A stretch of 64,000 bases of DNA from Monarcha castaneiventris obscurior (lineage: Eukaryota > Chordata > Aves > Passeriformes > Monarchidae), in assembly GCA_026261815.1 (NCBI GenBank), contig JAMPIT010000511.1:2071001-2135000 (forward strand), written 5' to 3'. Position 1 is the stretch's first letter. The number at the start of each line of letters is the position of its first letter. A program made the position numbers and the translations under genes. Under the pieces are notes generated by a model, which saw nothing but the letters and a program-made list of their open reading frames with translations, ran no database searches and was not told where the DNA came from. Positions 25,136-38,179 of the stretch are shown here, in pieces.

Positions 25136-26604
25136 GTGAGCCAGTGCTGCCGGGAGGTGCTCGCACCGGGCACGGCTCGGTGTCATGGCATGTGCTGCCA
25201 CAAGGCTCAGCCGTGCCCAGGTCACATCTCCCTGCAGCAGCTGCCAACCCGCACCTGCTGCTGGGGCAGCCCCCTCCATCCAGGTGTTCTGTTGTGTAGC
25301 CATAACCACCCTTAGGTGGGCTGGAGCAGGGGGGCTGCTTGGGCAGCAGGTGTCTCAGCAGGTCCCCCACCCAGAGTGGGCCAGGGAGGGGACCAGCCCC
25401 CCCGGGGACTGAGTCCGTCCCAGGCTGAGGCCGGGCTCACTTCCAGCACTGTTGCTACCAGTCTTTTGGGGCATCGGTGATTGCGCAGTTATTATAAAGG
25501 GATTAAAACAATTTTCTGTTTCATTTGACTTCACAGAGCAAATGTTGTCGCCTTTGTTTCCACACAATGTCTGCTGTTGGCAGGGCTTTGCTCTGCCAGC
25601 TGCAGAGAAGAGTGGGGCCCAGCTTGGCAGTGCCAGAGCTCTTGGTGCAGCATGGAATTTGCCCTTCCTTCACACCAGGCCCAGGGAAAACCACTTGAAA
25701 ACTACAGGGAAAATGCCCTGTCAGCAGCCAGCTGGAGCAAGGGCTTGGGCACACTCAGGAAGGGATGGTACATGTGGAGTCCTGAGTGCTGGCTGGCCGT
25801 CAGGCAGCTGGGCTTCCTTTCTCTCTCCAGAAGTTCATGCAGAGCCATTGGTTTGCTGCCCAGCCTGTCCTGCTGGTGTTGCCATCCCATCACTCTGTCC
25901 CGCCAAGCACGCTGGGCCACTCCACGCTATGGCTTGGTGAGGGCAGTGTGGCACTCACAGCCACACTCATTTCCCAGTGCAGGCGATATTGCTGCCCCAC
26001 ACCGGGCTGTCTCTGCTGGGGGGTCCTTGGGAGCCGGTGAGCCTGGGGCAGAGCAGCTCCCACACTCAGCCCTGTGCAGGCACAGTGCTGACCCTGCCCT
26101 GTGCTTCAGGGAATGGGAGATGGGAGGTTTGGAAATTCCCTCAGAGCAGAAACACAGCATTTTGGGCAGCTCACAGAGGATCCCACCCTGTCCCCAGACA
26201 GTCCCAGCCCTGGCTGGGGACTGCAGGCTCACTCTCTGCTAGACTTGACTACCAGCCCCAGAGGTGCCCACTTGATGGGAAACATCTTGTGTGCCTGGCA
26301 CCCACAGCAGCCATCTGCTGCTTGGGGAGTGTGGCCCAGAGGTCTGGCACTATTTTGAACAAGTTCCAGCTATAACTGTTTGCAGCACTGGCAGATAGCA
26401 AAGCTGCACTGAGCATTTCGACGGGTGCTGATTATTAGCAACAGGGACTTATGGATGAGGCTGGAGCACAGTTCTCCCCATACCGCTCCAGATGCCACTG
26501 TCTGCCTGCACCCCCAGTTCACCCCAAAACCCCCATGCTCGCCCCCAGCCATTGTGGGAGCAATGCTGTCTGTCAAGTTAATCTGTTCTCCTCTTGTTTT
26601 GCAG
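25136..26604. other. Probable RSPO1 5' intron, nothing else seen
   Basis: Bounded by the candidate donor at 25136 and the candidate acceptor ending at 26604 (CTCCTCTTGTTTTGCAG). No coding exon, repeat family or RNA gene was recognised inside. Confidence 0.4.
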
Positions 26605-26899
26605 TTCCTGTCACTGTACCTGGAAACTGCGAGCAGCTAACGCCCACTGCCGAGCCCCCGATGGGACTAGGGCCAAGCTCCTGCACTCCTGACGGGGATG
26701 AAGGTAGAGCCATGTTACCTGCTACCTAAGCTCGCTGGTGCTGATGTAGCTTGTGGATATGGTCCCAGACCCGGCTCTGTGCACAGACTCTCAGCTCTGA
26801 TCCCACCTGAGACGATTTAGCGGCAGCAGAGACCCCAGCTGTGGAGCACGCTCCCACAACCACCCCACGACGGAGGGGCTGCAGCGCTGGACAGTTACT
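26605..26899 (+). other. RSPO1: Candidate RSPO1 5' UTR segment
   Basis: Sequence between a good splice acceptor (CAG ending at 26604) and the RSPO1 start codon. It contains in-frame stops before the ATG, so the protein cannot extend upstream. Whether the whole segment is one exon is inferred from the acceptor alone. Confidence 0.45.
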
Positions 26900-29800
26900 A
26901 TGCAGCTTGGACTGCTTGTGGTGGTGGTTTTTCTAAGCTCGATGGATCTAACAGGCAGCAGCAAAGTGGTGAAGGGCAAGAGGCAAAGACGAAGTATGTA
27001 TGAAATACTTTTCTTCTCTACTTCCTCTCATGATGCCATGAGAGTCATGCTGGTGTGAATGTGTTTACAACACAGGGAGCTTCCTGTTCCGTAAGGCTTC
27101 CTGCTGGGCCTGTGGTGCCCCAAGAGCCCACAGAGCTCCCCCAGTCCCACTCCCAGGCAGACACGCACTGCCATGTGCCCTGACCTGCCACAACTCTGAG
27201 ATGCAGTGTGCCCTGAGGTCACAGGGAGGTCAGTTATGCCTCCAGCCCGGCCTGGGGCTTGTGCAGGGCAGCCAGGCAGAATTGGCACAAGAGCAACCAT
27301 GGGCATTTGCCCTCCTTTATGTAAGCTCATGTTAGAACTGTTTTACATTAAAACTGTTTTAAATTAAATTATATAAAATTGATTTTATATTAAAACTTGG
27401 ACAGCTGAGCCCTGGGAGAACAAGGAAAACCTGATGTCCTGGCTAATGCTATAAAGGGCAATTTCTAGTGAGGGCCCAGTTTATACCTTTGCCATGGATG
27501 CTGAGCTTGGCACCAGGGCCCAGCACTGCAGGAGAGATGGGGCTGGATCCCTGGGGGTCCCTGTGTAGAGGGGCCAGAGCCCATAGTGGCAAGGCAATCC
27601 CAATCCAGACCAGTGAACCCTCCTGGCAGCTGGGGGCTGAGGACCCTCCTGCCCTGAGTGTCTCTTCCCAAGGCTGCAGCAGCCCCCACACCCACAGGCC
27701 CAGCAATGGGGCTGGGGCAGGCAGCGGGGGCTGCCAGGCTCTTGAGTCATGGCAGGGGGACAGGGCAGCTCTCTTGCCTCTAGTCCTGGCACGTGAACAC
27801 TGTGCTGCTCCACACTTGCTTTTGAAGTGTAGTAAACATGGTATTTAAAAGAATACATCTTTTAAATACACAGCTTTTCTATAAACAAGGATATGGCTTG
27901 CATAATAAACTAATAAAAATAACCTGCATTCTAGCCTGCAAGGAATGCAATTGGTTTCAAAACAAGCAGCATTTTATATGATAATTAAAAGCAGAAAACT
28001 CTCAAGACATGGGATTGAGTATTTTTCTTGGACTGAATGTAGGAGCTGAGAACACATCTCTATTTCGGGGGCAGTGACATCTCCTGACTGCCAGAGAGAG
28101 TTTAACATAGGCAGGGTCAGAGTGAGATCCAGCCTGGGATGCAGCATGGATGGAATTAGTCAGTTTTGCTCCAGGGCTGTGCTCTCTGGTCCCTGCTGGT
28201 CCTCAGCATGGAGGCATCGCCAGCTCTGAGCAGGGAGGCAGCAGGAAGTGCAGGACCCCTGGGCACTTGCCCATCGTGAGTGTCTGCCCCACGTGGGCAT
28301 CAGGGCTGATGGGCAGGGCTGGGAGGTAGTGAGCTGGGGTGGACAGTGCTGGGGCTCTGGGCAGAGCTGGTGGCTGCTTCTGGGTCCTGCTCCTCAGCAT
28401 GGCCACTGTCGTGACTCTCATGCTTGTGCTTGGCACAGCGCTGGCGCCTGTGGGCATCAGGGACGGGGCCATGGTGTCTGGCCGGAGCAGTTCTGTGAGT
28501 GTGTCAGTGCTGCAGGACCCTGGCCCTTGCTCTGTCCCAGTTCCTGCCCTTCCTGCCAGTGGTTTGGGGTCGCAGCTGGTGCCTGCAGAGCCCGGGACTA
28601 ACCACTGCCTCTCTCCTGCTCTTCCAGTCAGCACTGAGCTGAGTCAGGGCTGTGCCAGAGGTTGTGACCTGTGCTCTGAGTTCAATGGGTGCCTGAGGTG
28701 TTCCCCCAAACTCTTCATCCTTCTGGAGCGGAATGATATCCGACAAATTGGGATTTGCCTGCCTTCTTGTCCACTGGGATACTTTGGCCTTCGCAATACG
28801 GACATGAACAAGTGCATCAGTGAGTGTGGGGCTGGGAGGGAATGGGCGCGGGCAGTGTTCTGCAGCACAGCGTGTGCCTGTGCTCAGGTGCAGGAGGTGC
28901 TGTGGCTGTATGGAAGGGGAGAGGCAGGGCTGAGCATGGCAGCCATCTGCCTGACAAGAACGCCGCTCAGCACTGCATGGGCACGCTGTGGAAGCGGGAT
29001 CTTGCAGGACCTCTGGCCAGTTTTGTTATACGGGCTGCCAGACTGGCACTGGTTTCCTTTGGGAGGGGGGAGATCCTTTCAGGCATTTATTGCCTCTTTT
29101 CCTTCTCTACTGCTCTCCAGACTCACTCACTCTGAGTGAAATCCTTGGCTTGCATCTTGTAGTCAGAGCACCAGAAAGAGCTGGACATGGAACATGCGAT
29201 CACTCCCCTGGAAGGTCCATGCACAGCACCCTCATGGCCAGGTTTCCATCTAACTCCCTTTCCATGCAGCCTGTCCTGTAGCTGCAGCTGGAGCCGGGAC
29301 TGTATCCTTTTTGCCATCCCCTTTGGCTGACTGATGCTCAGCTGAACAGCAGCCCAAAACTTTCCCACCCTGCCTGATTCTGTCCTGGCAGTGGCTGTTG
29401 CTGGCTGTGAGAGCTGCAGCACAGGGCTGTCCTGCACAGGAAATCATGCAAAGAAAACTCACTTCTGAGTGGCACAGCCAGGCCTGGCAGGATGCTCAGA
29501 GACATGCCCTGGCTGCTGCAAGACCCCTGGGAGCCAGGACTGGGCTCTGGTTGGTAGTGTGGAGCTTCATGAGTCTTTTGTTCACATCGGACTACATGAT
29601 GGCTTTGGTGTTTGGTTTTTTTTCCCCAGAATGCAAAATTGAGAACTGTGAGTCCTGTTTCAGTCGCAACTTTTGCACAAAATGTAAGGAAGGTTTGTAT
29701 TTGCACAAAGGGAGATGTTACGTCACATGCCCTGAAGGCTACGCTGCTGCCAACGGCACCATGGAGTGCAGCAGTCCTGGTAAGCGGCCTCGGGTCCAGC

Positions 29801-31042
29801 CCTGCGCTCAGCGTGTCTGGTCATGGGTAGTGCTGCAGGGGTGTTTAGGTGATGAACCGAACCCCTCATCATACCCGTGTTGAGGGGGTGACAGCACAGC
29901 CCTTTGTGGGGCAGAGCCCTCTGGGAACCAGCCTGGATGGGGAGCAGCCCCTGGTGTTTGTGAACTGTGACCCAGAGTTGGTGTGGTGTGGCAAGGAAGG
30001 GGGTGCTCGGGGACTTAGGAAGCTGCTGGGGAAACACACACTCCTTTGCAGCCTAAGGCGGGGGAGAGATGCAATGGTGGGCTCTGGGATGGCCTGAGTT
30101 GGCAACCCAGGAACGGGAGTTACAGCTGGGCTCTCTTGTTATCTGGCAGCACAATGTGAAATGAGTGAGTGGGGGCCATGGGGGCCCTGCTCCAAGAAAA
30201 GGAAGCTCTGTGGCTTCAAGAAGGGCAATGAAGACCGAACACGGCGGATTCTGCAGGCTCCCTCTGGGGACGTGTCTCTGTGTCCTGCAACCACAGAGGT
30301 GCGGCGATGCACTGTGCAGAAGAACCAGTGCCCCGAAGGTGAGCAGAGGTGGTGTCCCTCCATCCCTCCCCACACCCTATATAGGTCAGGCACAAGTACT
30401 CAGCCAGCTGTCCAGTATCACAAGTGTGCTGTGCAGCTCCCGACCCCTCTGAAGTGCAGGGGATACAGATGTGACAGCAGTTGGAAGCAGATGTGAGCTG
30501 CAGGTGGAAGGGGCACAGCCCCCAGGGGGTGATCCTTGGCACAGCTTGCCATGTGTGCCACAGGTATCAGCTGTTTTAGCTTCTTCCCTGGCCAGACAGC
30601 AGCCAAGGGTGCATGCCTGCGTGCTGCTATGATAGGAGTTGTCTTCTCTACCAGAATGCTTAGGTCTGTTTTTCCCAGGAATTAGAGTGTCTTCAGGATG
30701 GATGGTGGTTTGGTTATCTTGTTATAGAATGGACAAGGATTGCAGCTGTGTTGAGTGTTCTGAGGGGAAACGGTTCAGAGCAGTAACTAAATGCACAGGA
30801 ATTAACCAGAGGGGCAGGGGGAGGTGGAGATTGCTGATCTGTTCCCTGATGCCTCGCTCCACTTCACACTGCCCCTTTGCTTTACTGCAGGGAAAAGGAA
30901 GAAAAAGGAAGAGCAAGGAAAGCAAGATAATGGGAATAGAAATCGGAAAGACACCAAAGACACTAAGTCTGGCACCAAGAAGAGGAAGAACAAACAGAGA
31001 GGGGCCACGGTGCCCACGACGCCCGCTAGCCCTGCCCAGTAG
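26900..31042 (+). CDS. RSPO1: R-spondin 1, secreted WNT/beta-catenin potentiator
   Basis: Five coding exons: 26900-26993, 28628-28819, 29630-29779, 30150-30338 and 30891-31042 (777 bp, 258 aa; human 263). All introns are GT-AG and phases agree. Residues 1-20 are a hydrophobic signal peptide, followed by a basic KGKRQRR stretch. Two cysteine-rich furin-like repeats span about 38-143. R66 and Q71 (ZNRF3/RNF43 contact in human) and F106 and F110 (LGR4/5/6 contact) are present at the same numbers. N137 is in an Asn-Gly-Thr glycosylation site. The thrombospondin type 1 domain (about 147-207) has W153 and W156, the C-mannosylated pair, and the tail is Lys/Arg rich. R-spondins bind LGR receptors outside the cell, remove ZNRF3/RNF43 and raise Frizzled levels; RSPO1 is an ovary-determining factor in vertebrates. 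All key residues are intact, so it should be functional. Exon 1 is confirmed by phase and by the MQLGL start resembling human MRLGL. Confidence 0.97.
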
Positions 31043-31640
31043 CTGGCCCTGTGTGTCACCTGATGGCAAGACTCCATTGCTGCTATGTATATGAAAGCTT
31101 TATTGAACAGAGCACTGCTACACCATGTACACATGTCCAGAGACAGACATATACTCCAGACTGACCCACAGACTGACAGAGGCCGCACACACAACCCTTA
31201 AGGAGGCTACACACACACCCTGCCCAGGACTGTGGAAGAACACTGCTGAGGAGTGGGAGCACACACGGAGGCTCCCCCCAGGGTTCTGTGGGGACACTGC
31301 GGGGAAGAGAAATGGAGCATGAGCCAGTGAAGGACCCAGATATGGGATTGCTTTCATGATCAAAGGCCTCATCTGGAGCCCAAGCACACAGCCCCAGTGC
31401 AGCCCCACTCAGCCAGGGGATGAGACTGAACCCACATGGCCACTTTCCCTGACCTGGGACCCAGACACACACAGCAGTGGCCTCTTTCTCTTCCCCCACC
31501 CCTTATTTTGTGTTTTAAGCTGTATGACTTTATCATTGCAAATACATGTTAAAAGTTTGTGGTAACAGGTCAGTGGTATCTGCCCTGAATCTGCTTCAAA
31601 GAATTATTTCAAATTAAAAAAAAAAAAACAAAAACCCAAA
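31043..31640 (+). other. RSPO1: Probable RSPO1 3' UTR with possible poly(A) signal
   Basis: Follows the stop codon. ATTAAA at 31613-31618 runs into an A13 tract and is the first reasonable poly(A) signal. AATAAA-type motifs near 33808-33820 could serve a longer 3' UTR. The true end cannot be fixed from sequence alone. Confidence 0.4.
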
Positions 31641-34600
31641 ATCAAAATGACAACCAGCTTCCTGAGTGTGTGGTTCATACCTTGGCCCCTATGGAGGCTG
31701 GTGTCCCACAGGACAGAGACTCAGTTGTGGAAGGGAAACTCACCAAAGCTTTAAGAAAATCCCAGAAAATGCTGCCAGCTGCACTGTGGCCACAAATCAG
31801 CCACCCTGCGTGAGGGACCCCAGCTGCACCCCGCTGAGCCCCGAAGAATTCCCCACTGAAGGATCCAGTTAACACACAGCAGATTGAGAAAATGAGAGGT
31901 TACAACAATCTGCAGGTTGCTGAAACATTGTGACTCTGCTCAGACAGTCACAGCTGTGGGACAATCTCGGGCTGGGGACAGCCGGTCCGGCTGCCGGACA
32001 TTACCCCGGCATGTGGCAGGAGGGAGGCAGGTGGGAGGCGGAAAGCACAGCTCAGGTCCTGCAGAAGAGAAAAAAAAATTTAAGTTGGGTAGAAACTACT
32101 TGTCTGCATCCCACTGGCTGGAATTCCTGCTCCGCAAGAGCTGGCACCTGAGCAGAGGAACTGGGACAAGAACTGTACAAGACAGACCTAGCGAGCCCGC
32201 ATGGGATGCACGGGAACACTGCCTGCTCTGCTCTGGGAGTTGTCCTTCAGCTGTCTCACCACTCACTGCCCTGGTATTTTAAAATGTGCTTTCTCTGTAT
32301 AAATACATAGAGACACATTTAATTTCTTGAGAGTTCAGCAAAAACTCTCTTGTCCTGAGGGATGGTGCTGTGGCTCACAGAGATGTGCCCAAGGTGGATC
32401 AGGGACATGCTGCTGGAGCTCCAACTACCCTGGTAGGGCAAAGGGCAGGGAAGCCTCACCCCAGACTAACCCTGGTGAATCCAGTCTTTGCTGTACTCAC
32501 TTCCATACCACCTTCTGCTCTGTGGTTTTGGAGGGCAGATTGAGCCAGCGGGTGTGCGAGGTAGCCTGCGAGAGAGCTCCCTGTCCCCCTGAGGGGTCAC
32601 CTGCCCACACCCACAGCCCTGGTTCTCTCCTGTGGCTTGTGGCACCCACTGTGGACTCAGCTCCAGCACAGGACACTCCAATTCCTTTCACCCAGCCACT
32701 CCAGGGCTGGCTTGGCTCAGTGCAGGATGTGGAGGCTGCACAGTTGTTTCGGCTCCGGAGCTGTACCAAGCTCTCTGTGACTGCTCTGCTGGCAGAAAAA
32801 CCTTTCAGCCCATCGTCCATTTTGTGTTTAAGTAAACAAGAAGCTGTTATGTCTTGGAAAGGGGATTCCATTTCAGCATGATGATAAACGACCAGCATAC
32901 CAAGCAGGGGGTGAAAGAGGTTCTTAAATGTCATCCTTTGAGTTGTTTATGGATCATATTCATATGATTTCTGAAAGCTTCTCAGCTGAATGATCCAATC
33001 CTACCCTATTTTCTAGCCTATGAGAGAAGTATTTTGTTTCTGCCATGGCATTGCATGTAAGCAGAACCATTTTCCCTTCCACTTTTACCAGCACCCACCA
33101 GTCACCCATTGGTGAACCTCAGCTCGCTCACTCGCTCTGCCTCCCTCCTGCTGCCATATCCCCATGTAGTTCTCAGTGAGGATTATGGAAAAGAGAGTGC
33201 ATTAGGAAAGTTTTCTGTATGAGGCTCTGGTAATGACTTGATTCCCTACAGTAACTCCTGACACTATTAGCATAACTATTTCAAAACTAAGCTGCATATA
33301 ATAAATGAACAGAACCTATTTTAGAGAACTCTAGGGATTATTAGAAAAATGGACAAACTTCTTTCTGTTGTAGCCTTTCCCCTACTTCCTTCCTTTTTTC
33401 ATGGCAAAATGGGAAGAAAAAGGGACAAAGGTAACAGGAAGTTTAAGATGCATATTAAGACTATCCAAGATTTTTCAGTAGGGTTGATTTTAAAATTAAA
33501 TTGTTTTAGAACAATTAGGGGAAAAATATAAAAAAAAATCCAATTTCTTTTCTTTCTTTCTGAATCAGCTCAAGAACTGTGCTTATTCCCACTCCCAGAG
33601 AGTTAGTTCAGTTATGAATTTAGAAACATTTTGCCTTTGACCAATGTGAACTGCACGCTGAGCTCCCCAGTCCAAGCTGAGATGTCCTTAGCTGGGTGAT
33701 GTCACCTCAATTCACACACATGTGAAACGCTCTCTTTCCATGCACTAAATAACCCTCTTGTGGTGTTCTCTCCATGGCATCACTGTAAAATACACGTCTT
33801 TAAACAAATAAATCAATAAAGGGGTTTGCTGAACCAGCTTCATTTGTTTATTCACCAAAACTGGAGTCAAATCCCAACTAATCAAAAATGTCCACAGACA
33901 GAGCGAGCCTGTCCTGAGAGCCTTCTGCCTACATCTGACAGCCAAAGGAACCGACATGGATCATGGATGGGAACGTCACTGCTCCGACTCCTGCACGTAT
34001 TCCCACCCTGTGCTTTGATCAGCTTGATGCTGAACGGGAGAAGCAGCTGCTGGATGGACAGACAGAGAGAGATCCTTTGTCAGGGACTCTACTGCACAGA
34101 AAACAGCTAAATTTTCCCTGCTGAACAACCTGGTGTTATTCACTGGACAGAATTCCATTAACTCAGAATCCGTAGGATGGTTTCTAGTCAGTTTCCTCAG
34201 CTTTTGAGAAATCCATCCCATGCCATGGAGGAACAAAGGACCAGGAATAACAGACAGCTTGGACTTGTGGGTTTGGAACTGTTTAATTTCTCTCTCATTT
34301 GCTGAGATTTGGAAGCTAAAGCAGATGAATCTCACCAAACACAGGTTGGTTCTATCACATTCTTAACCCTCTCTGAGTAATCTAAATCTGTATTTTTCAT
34401 CATCTACAGTCAATGAACTGTGTGCACACACTCCTCACACAGTAATTCAGTGACTTTTTGGCCCCCAGAGAGGTGGAGGCAATGTATATACTCCTTAGCC
34501 CATGTTTACGTTAAAATGATTTCTCACTCAGGAGAAATCTTAGCTTTGATTAAAGGAAACAGAGTAGGATAGTGAAACAGGTTATCTCCAAAAGTATTGT

Positions 34601-37450
34601 TTGGATTACATTGTCTGAGAACACTAAAAGGGATAGTTCAGATATATATTTACATATTTTATGAAGACAATAGACTTTGCAGAGAGAGATTATAGGCATC
34701 ACATTTTTAAAAATCTTTATTAAAATTACAGAAATACCAGTGTATTTAATCAGTCGCCATAAATAAACCACCCTGATGGCGTTTGTGTTCACGGTAATAT
34801 ATCACACCCAACTGAATGCCAAACCATAGTTTGGATGGAGCTGCTTGCTGAAATGTTTGAAGAACAGGAAAAAAGATGCATCCAGGTAGATAATATATTA
34901 TTATTTGCAGCCTGAGGTAAAGCACCAGTTTAGAGGCACTGACAGGGCCTCAGCAGCCACAGCCCTTCCTGTGCCACAGAGGAGCCCAGCCTGTCAGGGC
35001 AGAAGTTACTTTTCATAACTGTTGAAACCACAAGAAAATATTCATATTTAACTGCTTTAGCTTCCAGAGTGCTGGTGAATTCCAGATCCGTGGTGCTGGC
35101 AGATGTTCCCAGAGTGAAGCCAAGGGCTCTGCAGCCTGCACAGCTCTGAGCCTGCTGCATGCTCCGAGGGCTCGATCCCACTGGCACAGCTCAGCCTGGG
35201 TTCTCAAAGTCTTCTTACACCTTTTTGCCTTTTTGCTTGATTTCAGTTTTCTCCTCCCTCCCAACTTCCCCTGTTGTTTTCAGTCACCATTTTTGGGAAC
35301 TCCAGATCCAAGGCAACAATCCAGGATCACTTTGTTTTTCCTGTTCAAGAGCTGTCACACCTGGAGCCTTTTGCCAAAGAGTCCTGTCTCCTGCTCCTGC
35401 CAGCTGAATCCCTAGGAAGCCATGCCTGAGGAACAGAGCTGGGAAAGCTACTGTGTTGATTAACTGCCTACAGTATCTTCTGCTGTGATTTTGAAGATGA
35501 GCTACAAAATCCACTTGCATCCTTGTGCTCTGCAGGGAGCTGCTGCAATAGAGGGAGATGGCTGATGCTGCTTTATCCTCTTAAATAAAACAGAGCTCAA
35601 TACCACACTGAAAAAGGGCTCAGCGTTCAAGTCCGGCCTTGTTCTGAACTCTTGGAAATCTACTTTTCCTTCATTTAATTGACAAAATCTGTAGATCATA
35701 CAAGGAAGACAGTCCCTGCCAAAAATCCAACATCACTAGTTTTTAATAATACAATGGGAATAACCCCTCAGATCATATGTAATTATGGGAATGAGTCATT
35801 CCGATGGCATCACGTAACCGCATTCACTGGGATCTGACAAAGATGAGGCCACATAAAACTCAAAATTATTTCATTTCAGCCCTGGTCGGGGCAGTGGTGC
35901 TGAGGAGCTGAAGCCACATAGCAGAGGCGACAGACAAACAATCTGTGACTCCATTGTCCTGGCTGGTTGTGGCACAGACAGTGTTCTGCCGCAGCCAATG
36001 GTAACAGAACAAGAAAAAGCTAAAGACTGAAATGGGGGGATGCATCAATAGCAAAGGAAAAGCAGTGAGTCATAGAGCAACAAAACATCAGTTGAGTGGA
36101 GCAAAATATCTGACTTGCACGTTATCAGATACACAATAAACAGCCGCAGCCTCAGGGATGCTGCAAGTTAAACACCAGCTGCTGGCCCCAGTGATGGAAT
36201 TTGGGTTAGGGAATATGTGAGAGTGAGGAAAGTGCAGCAGGAAGGTGCCAGTTTGAGTGCAGGTCCCACACATTATCAATAGGATCTTTTCTTATGACAG
36301 AAAATCCAGGCTTGTAGCCCACCCCAGTGGGGGTGTGAGGCATGCTGTGAGCATGGCTGGGTAAAAGGCCTGAGCCCTCCCACCAATGCTTCCAACCTTT
36401 TGGGAATTCAGCACCCAGTTCTGGGGCATCCCCAAGACAAGTTCTCCCTGCCACAGCTTCCTGCCCAAAGCTGGCAGGGTCTGTTCTCTCACAGAAAGAG
36501 ACAGTGACTTTCTGACTGCACCCCAGAAAGATCTCTTGCTAACAATAAAGAGGGAGTTTTCTTAAGGGAAAGGAAGAAAGAGTGGGGGAGAGCAGAGCGA
36601 GTATTACTCAACTATTTAGTCTAAAATTTTGAAAATCAAAAGGCTCTTCTGACAGATTGATATCGACTGTAATAGAAAACACACTTGTCTCGGGAAAACT
36701 CTTCTGCATGAGCCTCGAGTCTGATAGCTTAAACAATTATCTACAATTTGGAATTGATTTTTTATGCCCACATCAATATGCACTTTTTCAATGCCCAAGG
36801 CACAGATAATTCTATTAAGAGAAAAACCAGAATGTGTAGGCTTAAGCCAAACAGCCTCCAGCTCCAGACTCCCTCTTACAAAACATGTCCCAAGGCCTGA
36901 CTCATCATGGCTCCCTTGTACAGCAGGGACTCTACACCTCACAGCAAAATGCTGAAAATCATTAAAAGAACAAAATCCCAGCAGCTCTGTTATTGTTCTG
37001 GGTTTAAAGGAGCATTAGCAGCACCAGAAGGACATTGCACTGGCTGGGAAAACTCTGCTGCTAGTAAGTGTTTGGGAAGGATGGGCCAGAGCTGTGTTTT
37101 GGGGAATTATTCCCCAAGGTGCTGAGGTTGGCCCTAGCCCAAGCTCTGGTATCAATTAACACTGTTTCAGTTCAGCTTTGTTCATTTTCCCTAGGTGAGG
37201 AGCTTTCAAATTGCTGTTAAAATCTGGCAGTCACATGAATGTGGGCTTAGGCTTTGGACACAGAACTTGCACAGATTTGATTTGTTAGTGCACTGTCCAT
37301 GCAATTCTTTACACGCACATAAAACACCAGTGTTGTTATTGCTAATTTTTAAAATTCTTTGCCAGTAACCCAGAAAGAACAACCCCGTGTGCCTGTAAAC
37401 ACCCACCAGCACTGCTTTGTGCTTGAGTCTCTGCTGCGGCAGTGCCATCT
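31640..37450. other. Intergenic RSPO1-GNL2 spacer, no gene seen
   Basis: About 5.8 kb, AT-richer than the region upstream of RSPO1. Open frames are short and unrelated to known proteins. No tRNA, CR1 copy or tandem repeat was recognised. The 7.1-kb separation between the RSPO1 stop and the GNL2 start is occupied by this block, the minisatellite and the GNL2 promoter. Confidence 0.6.
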
Positions 37451-37451
37451 A

Positions 37452-37673
37452 GCAGCCCCAGTGCCCCTCTGGCTTCCCCAGTGCCCCAGCAGCCGCCCCA
37501 GTGTCCCACGAGTAGCCGCTGCACCGCCGAGCAGCCCAGTGCCCTCCAGAAGCCCCAGTGCCCTTCCAGTAGCCCAGTGCCCCTCCAGTAGCCCCAGTGC
37601 CCCTCCAGCAGCCCAGTGCCCCTCCAGAAGCCCCAGTGCCCTCCAGAAGCCCCAGTGCCCCTCCAGTAGCCCC
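37452..37673. repeat. GC-rich minisatellite, about 20-bp unit
   Basis: Tandem units close to AGCCCCAGTGCCCCTCCAGT, 19-21 bp each, about ten copies. They are well conserved at the right end (37560-37673) and degenerate at the left. One-base C indels between copies shift the reading frame, which argues against coding. The minus strand nevertheless stays open through it (37342-38238), giving Leu-Glu-Gly-His-Trp-Gly type repeats. It directly abuts the GNL2 CpG island. Confidence 0.9.
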
Positions 37674-37789
37674 CACACATCAGCGAGTGGCAGGGAGCAT
37701 TACTGTCGCTCTCCCGAACTATTCCCATTATGTGTCTCCGAACAAACACCAATTCCCAAACAATGGGGACTCCCGTGCCAGCCCCCCCC

Positions 37790-38179
37790 CGCCGGGCCTT
37801 CAAACCACCCCGCGGCCCCGGGCCGGACCCGGCCAGACCGCAGCGCTCCGGGGCGGGCACCGCCGCGTCCCGCCGTCCCCCGGAGACACGAGAGTGACAC
37901 GGAGCCCAGGGGCACAGAGGGGACACGGGGGAATGTGGGGAACGCAGGGGGACACGAGGGGACCCCCGCAGGGGGCCTGGCGGGGGCGCGGGCCGAGCCC
38001 ACGCGTTGCCCTGGCAACCGGGGCCGCACGTGCTTACCCGGAGATGCCACCTGCGTCTGCGCCGCCGCGCGGCGGCTCCCGGAAGTGCGTCAAACGCTGC
38101 CGCGCGCCGGAAGTGCCGCGCGCGTGTCCCCGGCCCGTCCTGAGCGCTCCGGGCCCGTCCCGCCATCGGCATCGGCACG
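37790..38179 (+). promoter_or_regulatory. GNL2: GNL2 CpG-island promoter with ETS, E-box and X-box motifs
   Basis: A dense CpG island ending at the GNL2 start codon. It contains a palindromic X-box-like GTTGCCCTGGCAAC (38005-38018), a canonical E-box CACGTG (38027-38032), and two CCGGAAGTG ETS/GABP-type sites (38079-38087 and 38107-38115) 28 bp apart. ETS sites near the start are typical of housekeeping promoters, and CACGTG is the MYC/MAX site common in ribosome-biogenesis genes. There is no TATA box. Binding is inferred from motifs only. Confidence 0.7.
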
